From NCBI GenBank assembly GCA_965216915.1, contig CBDCGS010000009.1, positions 186,001 through 250,000 on the forward strand: a stretch of DNA of 64,000 bases, in the 5' to 3' direction. Made by a program: the position numbers and the translations under genes. Below, in pieces: positions 59,734 through 64,000 of the stretch; within the stretch, counting starts at the first letter, position 1, and each line of letters begins with the position of its first letter. Source of the stretch: CBDCGS01 sp965216915 (GTDB taxonomy: Bacteria; Pseudomonadota; Alphaproteobacteria; UBA828). Below the pieces are notes generated by a model. That model worked only from the letters and a program-made list of their open reading frames with translations, did not search any database and was not told where the DNA came from.

Positions 59734-61065
59734 TTGACAACGCCGATGGGCGCATGTTCCGGTGCGCCGGCTCGGGTGCTCCGCGCCTTGCGGATGGACC
59801 CGCAATCGGTGTCGAGAGGCGACGTCTTGAGAAGATCGTGCATTGCGGTTGGCGGCCTCATTCTCGTCGCTGTCGCAACCGGCGAGCCGACCACGGCGGA
59901 CGAGCTCTTCGAGGTCGGCGGCCATGCCCAGCTCGAGTTCACGTCCGAGCGCAACCACGACCTCGACGCCAGCGTCGGCGACGATCGCGCGGTTCTTCAA
60001 CCTGAAATCGGGCTCTCGTTGAGCCTGAAACCGTTGCCTTCGGTCGAGTTCGTTGTTGACCTGGAGGCAAGACGGGATTTCGACCTTGTGGACGAGCAAG
60101 GCGGTCGACGAGAAGAGACCGACCTCGAAATCGATCAGGCGTTTGTCGACTGGACGGCGACGGATTACCTGGTTTTCCGCGCTGGCCGCCAGGATTTCGA
60201 TGACGAGCGCGAATGGCTCTACGACGAGAATCTGGATGGTCTGCGTGTTTTCCTGGATGCGGGCGACTTGGAAATCGAGCTCTCTGCGACCCGCGAGGCG
60301 ACGGTCCGGACCGACCTGCTGGAGCCGCGGACGGACGAAGAACCCAACAATTATCATGCCTATGGCCGCTACGCCGTGACGGAGACCGTACAGGTGGCCG
60401 CCTATTGGCTGCACCGTCACGACCGCACGTCGCGTGACGATCATCCGACCTTTTACGGTTTGCGGTCGTTGGGGGAGCCACTCGACAGCCTCAAATATTG
60501 GCTCGAGCTCTCGCTGGTCGACGGGCGCGAGCGCGCGAGAGACCTCCGCGGCTATGGCGCGGACTTCGGCGCGACGTACACATTCGTCGACGTGCCGCAC
60601 ACGCCTTACCTGACTTTGGCCTACGCCTTCGGCAGCGGCGATCGCCGTGCCACGGGCGGGACGGACGAGGCGTTCCGCCAAACCGATTTGCAGGACAATG
60701 TCGACGCGTTCGGCGGGGTCAACACGTTCAAATATTACGGCGAGGTTCTGGACCCGGAGTTGAGCAACCTCACGATCCTCACGGGCGGTGTGGGCTTCAG
60801 GCCGACACCGCAGAGCTCGATCGATGTGGTCTACCACCACTATCGGCAGGTGGTGGCCAGCGATGAACTGCGGAGCGCCGATATCGACGCCGATCCGACG
60901 GGCGAACGACGTGACCTCGGCAGCGAGATCGACGTGGTCGTCGGCTATCGCGAAATCCCAAATCTAGAGCTTGAGCTGATCGTCGGATCCTTTTTTTCCG
61001 GCGATGCGTTCACCGATGGCGGGAACGCGCTGTTGACCCGCCTGCAAGCCCGCTACGCGTACTGA
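59734..61065 (+). CDS. AlgE-like (alginate export family) outer-membrane porin
   Basis: 443 aa in the longest frame. A signal peptide is visible at about residues 30-55 (SCIAVGGLILVAVATG...ADE), so the start may be the Met at 59794. The mature part is an alternating polar/aromatic beta-barrel with the family's EIDQAFVDWTATDYLVFRAG and GRQDF-DDEREWLYDENLDGL region, ending LLTRLQARYAY with a terminal aromatic. The class exports or imports anionic polysaccharide or small solutes. Its neighbours are a MurG-like transferase and a kinase. Confidence 0.82.
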   Translation: MTTPMGACSGAPARVLRALRMDPQSVSRGDVLRRSCIAVGGLILVAVATGEPTTADELFEVGGHAQLEFTSERNHDLDASVGDDRAVLQPEIGLSLSLKPLPSVEFVVDLEARRDFDLVDEQGGRREETDLEIDQAFVDWTATDYLVFRAGRQDFDDEREWLYDENLDGLRVFLDAGDLEIELSATREATVRTDLLEPRTDEEPNNYHAYGRYAVTETVQVAAYWLHRHDRTSRDDHPTFYGLRSLGEPLDSLKYWLELSLVDGRERARDLRGYGADFGATYTFVDVPHTPYLTLAYAFGSGDRRATGGTDEAFRQTDLQDNVDAFGGVNTFKYYGEVLDPELSNLTILTGGVGFRPTPQSSIDVVYHHYRQVVASDELRSADIDADPTGERRDLGSEIDVVVGYREIPNLELELIVGSFFSGDAFTDGGNALLTRLQARYAY

Positions 61066-61104
61066 CCACGGTCTTTCGGCAATCGCTCCCGGGGATCGCT
61101 CACG

Positions 61105-62100
61105 ATGGCGCAGGATAACCAAGCGGTCTGGTTTTGCGCGACCGGCAAGACCGGCCTTGGGCACCTTCGCCGGTGCGCGCACGTCGCGCAGGCGCTGAGG
61201 ACATTGCGGCCGACCCTCGATATCGGGTTGGTGACCAACGCGTCACCCGCCGACGTCGAGAGATCGCACGGTGACCTGTTCTCGTCCGTTGTCTTCGCCG
61301 AGCGCGCGAGGATGGCCGACGTGCTCGCTGGGCGCGGTTCGGGGCCCGTTGTGGTCGATACCGCGGTGGTTCCCGACATCGATCGGCTCGCGCGGCCCCT
61401 CATCCTGATCCTGCGGGAGACGCCGGAGGATCGCCAGGCGGGCTTCTCGCTTGCGGCGCGGCGTTGGGACTTGGTTCTCGTTCCGAATCCGCAAAGTCAT
61501 TGGATGCCCCGCCTCGCACCGGCGTTCGCGACACGGATCGAGGCGGTCGGCTGGATCTACAGGACCGCGCAGATCGTCGTGCGGGATGCCCGCGAAGAGC
61601 CGAGGCTGTTGGTTGCGATGGGTGGCGGGGGTTCTGCTGACACCGCCGCGGGGTTCAGGACGTCGATCGATCCGCTGATCGGCGCGGCACGCGCCCACTG
61701 CCAGCGGCGCTTCACGGTGGTGCAAGCGTTGGCGCCGCGGGCCTCGCGGGAGCATCGGCTCTCGACCTCCGATAGCGTGCTCGACCCTGCTGGGAACCTC
61801 GACCAGCAGTTCGCCGCGGCGGACGCGGTCATCAGCACCGCCGGCTATAATTCTGTTTTGGAGCTCGCCCGGCTCGACGTTCCGACGCTTCTCGTTCCCA
61901 TCCGGCGGCGCTTCGATGACCAAACGGCGCGAGCGAGACTGTGGGGCCCGAAACTCGGCCGCTGGTACGATGGCAACATCGCTGCTTTGAGCCCATGGCT
62001 CGCGGACACCCTCGGCCATCGTCGACGGCGCCCGCCGGTCGACCTCGGTCCGTCGGGCGAAACCCAGGCTGCCCGCCTAATCCTGGACCTGTTCGAATGA
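61105..62100 (+). CDS. MurG-like glycosyltransferase (GT28 C-terminal fold)
   Basis: 331 aa. The start, WFCATGKTGLGHLRRCAHVA, is the N-terminal Rossmann loop; the C-terminal donor-binding region STAGYNSVLELARLDVPTLL with RRRFDDQTARA is the GT28/MurG signature. MGGGGSADTA resembles the UDP-sugar-binding glycine loop. No membrane segments. It may act on an exported polysaccharide or on a lipid; it overlaps the next kinase gene by 4 bp. Substrate unknown. Confidence 0.8.
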   Translation: MAQDNQAVWFCATGKTGLGHLRRCAHVAQALRTLRPTLDIGLVTNASPADVERSHGDLFSSVVFAERARMADVLAGRGSGPVVVDTAVVPDIDRLARPLILILRETPEDRQAGFSLAARRWDLVLVPNPQSHWMPRLAPAFATRIEAVGWIYRTAQIVVRDAREEPRLLVAMGGGGSADTAAGFRTSIDPLIGAARAHCQRRFTVVQALAPRASREHRLSTSDSVLDPAGNLDQQFAAADAVISTAGYNSVLELARLDVPTLLVPIRRRFDDQTARARLWGPKLGRWYDGNIAALSPWLADTLGHRRRRPPVDLGPSGETQAARLILDLFE

Positions 62101-62825
62101 GCCCGCCGGCCTCACCGACCTGCGGGGTCTTCCACAAACGGCTGCGGGCTCCCGAGGAGATGCCGGCCTTGTTGCGGCGCACCGATGCGCTCCGATCCGC
62201 CGGGATTCCGACGCCGGCCATATGTCAGACCGACGACGCGGGCATGGTTGCGTTCGACCATATTCGGGGGATCGGCGGCAAGGACCTCATTGCGCGCCAC
62301 GGCGCGGCCGCGCTGCCACACATCCTGCGACCGCTTGCGCAGCTTCATGAGACCCTGGTTCCGGCGTTGCCCGAGCACGATGCCTACGCGCGAATCAGGC
62401 AACGGCTTGGTAGCACCACGCCCCCTTGGATCTCGCGAACCGCCGAGCGCTGTCGTGAGACGGCAAAATCCGCCGCCATGCTGACGACCGTGCACGGCGA
62501 TTTCCACGCCGGACAAGTGATTCGGGACGACGACGGGGTTGTTTGGCTGCTTGATCTTGACGATCTGGCGCTCGGCCCCCCCGAAGCCGATCTTGGCAAC
62601 TTCGTCGCCCATCTCGCGACCTGGGTCGGAACGCGGCGAGACACAGTCAGGGACGGCTTCGACTATTGGCGCCATGCCGCGCAAGGCGCTTTCTCCGACA
62701 CCGGTGGTCGCTACCAGGCTGCGTTGGTCGCCTCGTTTGGCAGGCTCGCCTTGATCAGGAGAGCGCTGAAGCTCGCCGAACAGGGTGATCGCAGCGTGGT
62801 GGGTGAGGTATCGCGGTGGCTTTGA
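62097..62825 (+). CDS. APH-fold kinase/phosphotransferase
   Basis: 242 aa. The catalytic loop is TTVHGDFHAGQVI (HGDxHxxQ) and the metal site VVWLLDLDDLALGPPEADLGN; both are as in aminoglycoside phosphotransferase/choline-kinase-like proteins. The N-terminal lobe is short. Its tight coupling to the glycosyltransferase gene (4-bp overlap) points to a sugar or sugar-lipid substrate rather than an antibiotic. The start at 62097 is fixed by the overlap. Confidence 0.82.
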   Translation: MSPPASPTCGVFHKRLRAPEEMPALLRRTDALRSAGIPTPAICQTDDAGMVAFDHIRGIGGKDLIARHGAAALPHILRPLAQLHETLVPALPEHDAYARIRQRLGSTTPPWISRTAERCRETAKSAAMLTTVHGDFHAGQVIRDDDGVVWLLDLDDLALGPPEADLGNFVAHLATWVGTRRDTVRDGFDYWRHAAQGAFSDTGGRYQAALVASFGRLALIRRALKLAEQGDRSVVGEVSRWL

Positions 62826-62847
62826 TGGGTTTCTGAGGGGGCATCCA

Positions 62848-64000
62848 TCACCGCTTCGGGTGCAATCCGAATTTCCGAATTCGATACCGGAGCGTATCGC
62901 GGGTGATACCGAGCCGCTTCGCCGCCCGCGTGACGTTGCCGCCGGTCTCCACCAGGGCGTTGGCGAGGGCGTCGCGCTCCATCTCGGGTAGGCTCGCCAC
63001 CTCGAGGCCGCGCGCGCGAGACTCGGTCGGGACGTGCATGCGAAGGTCGGCGTTCTCGACGACATCGCCCCGCGCCGTCACAACAGCGCTCTCTATGACG
63101 TTGCGAAGCTCGCGGACATTGCCGGGCCACGTGTGGGCGACGAGCGCCGCGCGCGCCTCGCTCGACAACCGAGGGGTCGCGCGTCCATATCGTTCCGCGC
63201 ACTCGATCAAGAAATGATTTGCGAGAACCAAGACATCCGAGTGTCGGCATCGTAAGGGTGGCGCTTCGACGGAAAGGACCTGAAGCCTGAACATCAGATC
63301 GGCACGGAACTTGCGGTCGCGCACCAAATCTGAGAGCGGCCGGTTGGCCGCCGAAATGACCCAGGTATCAAAGGCGCGGTCCTTCAGCGAGCCGATGCGC
63401 CGCACCGCTTGTTCTTCGAGAACCCGCAGCAGCTTGGCCTGCACATGGAGAGGCGTATCGCTCACTTCATCGAGGAAGAGCACACCGCCATCGGCCGCCT
63501 CAAACAAACCGGGCTTCGACGCCTTCGCGTCCGTGAAAGCACCGCGTTCGTAGCCGAACAGCTCCGCCTCCACCAAATGCCCGGGCAGGGCGCCGCAATT
63601 GATGGAAATGAAGGGCGCATGGGCCCGCGGTCCCTGTCGGTGAAGCGTCCGCGCGATGAGCTCCTTTCCGGTCCCCGTTTCGCCGATGATCAACACGGGT
63701 GGCGGGCGCACGTTTGCCGCCATGGCAGCATCGGCTATGCGCACGAGCTCGCGCCGCAGCTCCTCGACGGCCGACGACCGGCCAACTATGAGATCCGTCT
63801 CGTGGCTCTCAGCGGTCTCGACGGCACCGTCCGTGACTTCGTTGAAAAGATTGGCGATGGTCGATAGCGCCGCAGGCTTGGCGAGGAAATCACGCGCGCC
63901 GGCCTTCATCGCCTCGACCGCCACACCGATGTCGCCGTGCCCCGTCAACATCACGATTTGAGCGCCTGCGTCGATCGTCCGGAGCCGCCGGAGAATGTCG
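62848..64000 (-). CDS. NtrC-family response regulator (5' partial)
   Basis: The frame runs off the right edge; the visible part begins within the receiver domain (QIVMLTGHGDIGVAVEAMKA then GARDFLAKP). AAA+ domain with Walker A GETGTGKE and Walker B GGVLFLDEVSD, and a C-terminal Fis-type HTH (NVTRAAKRLGITRDTLRYRI). The sigma-54 contact loop is GAFTDA in place of GAFTGA. It converges with the kinase gene. A partner histidine kinase is expected outside the window. Confidence 0.88.
   Translation of the reverse strand, partial: DILRRLRTIDAGAQIVMLTGHGDIGVAVEAMKAGARDFLAKPAALSTIANLFNEVTDGAVETAESHETDLIVGRSSAVEELRRELVRIADAAMAANVRPPPVLIIGETGTGKELIARTLHRQGPRAHAPFISINCGALPGHLVEAELFGYERGAFTDAKASKPGLFEAADGGVLFLDEVSDTPLHVQAKLLRVLEEQAVRRIGSLKDRAFDTWVISAANRPLSDLVRDRKFRADLMFRLQVLSVEAPPLRCRHSDVLVLANHFLIECAERYGRATPRLSSEARAALVAHTWPGNVRELRNVIESAVVTARGDVVENADLRMHVPTESRARGLEVASLPEMERDALANALVETGGNVTRAAKRLGITRDTLRYRIRKFGLHPKR

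Overview
The window is GC-rich (roughly 65% by eye) and most of it is densely packed coding sequence with many 4-bp ATGA/GTGA overlaps. The gene families, Tat-type signals and FNR/FixK-like boxes of the TTGATNNNN(A/C)TCAA type point to an alphaproteobacterium, perhaps Hyphomicrobiales or Rhodospirillales. This placement is inference; no rRNA or other marker gene is present.

Layout. 1-3.2 kb: the 3' part of a phosphopantetheinyl transferase, a membrane fatty acid desaturase and a GT1-type glycosyltransferase, possibly the edge of a lipid or natural-product cluster to the left. 3.4-16 kb: a low-oxygen/stress group with tandem-domain universal stress proteins, Hsp20, a three-gene 2-oxoacid:ferredoxin oxidoreductase, a Glu/Leu-type dehydrogenase, an acyl-CoA ligase, a Lon-like protease and two small cytochromes c. 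Several upstream regions carry FNR/FixK-like boxes.

16.3-31.0 kb is the most striking part, all on the minus strand. It holds two secreted proteins made almost wholly of Met-Tyr-Gly/Met-Pro-Gly repeats, two small secreted proteins, a pentaheme cytochrome c, a Tat-exported DMSO-reductase-family molybdoenzyme with its four-cluster Fe-S subunit and TorD chaperone, and a polyferredoxin. A histidine kinase with two CxxCH haem motifs in its sensor domain and a sigma-54 activator complete the run. A near-perfect sigma-54 promoter lies in front of the first Met-rich gene, and msrP (periplasmic methionine-sulfoxide reductase) lies just upstream. I propose a haem-sensed, sigma-54-driven periplasmic redox/oxidant-defence island in which the Met-rich proteins are sacrificial substrates renewed by MsrP. 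This resembles in principle the MrpX/YedY1 hypochlorite system of Azospira but is far larger and joined to a respiratory-type molybdoenzyme.

31-48.7 kb: a lipoprotein, RidA, a divergent solo GroEL, hydantoinase/oxoprolinase HyuA-HyuB with a class III aminotransferase facing a polyamine-type ABC transporter, a TPR-2OG-Fe(II) oxygenase, and a two-gene N,N-dimethylformamidase-like enzyme. 48.7-50.8 kb: a type I-C cas3 broken off directly into two or three CRISPR repeats, the scar of a deleted CRISPR-Cas locus. 50.9-58.9 kb: a GFA protein, a GMC oxidoreductase, a xylose-type ABC transporter with a divergent GntR regulator, and transposase relics. 59.3-64 kb: a small secreted protein, an AlgE-like porin, a MurG-like glycosyltransferase, an APH-fold kinase and the 3' part of a second NtrC-type regulator.

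A dispersed element of about 104 bp with three internal hairpins occurs at 4.3, 34.5 and 44.5 kb. In two of its copies its inverted ends (TAGAGCA...TGCTCTA type) supply the stop codons of both convergent flanking genes. No tRNA or rRNA gene was recognised.
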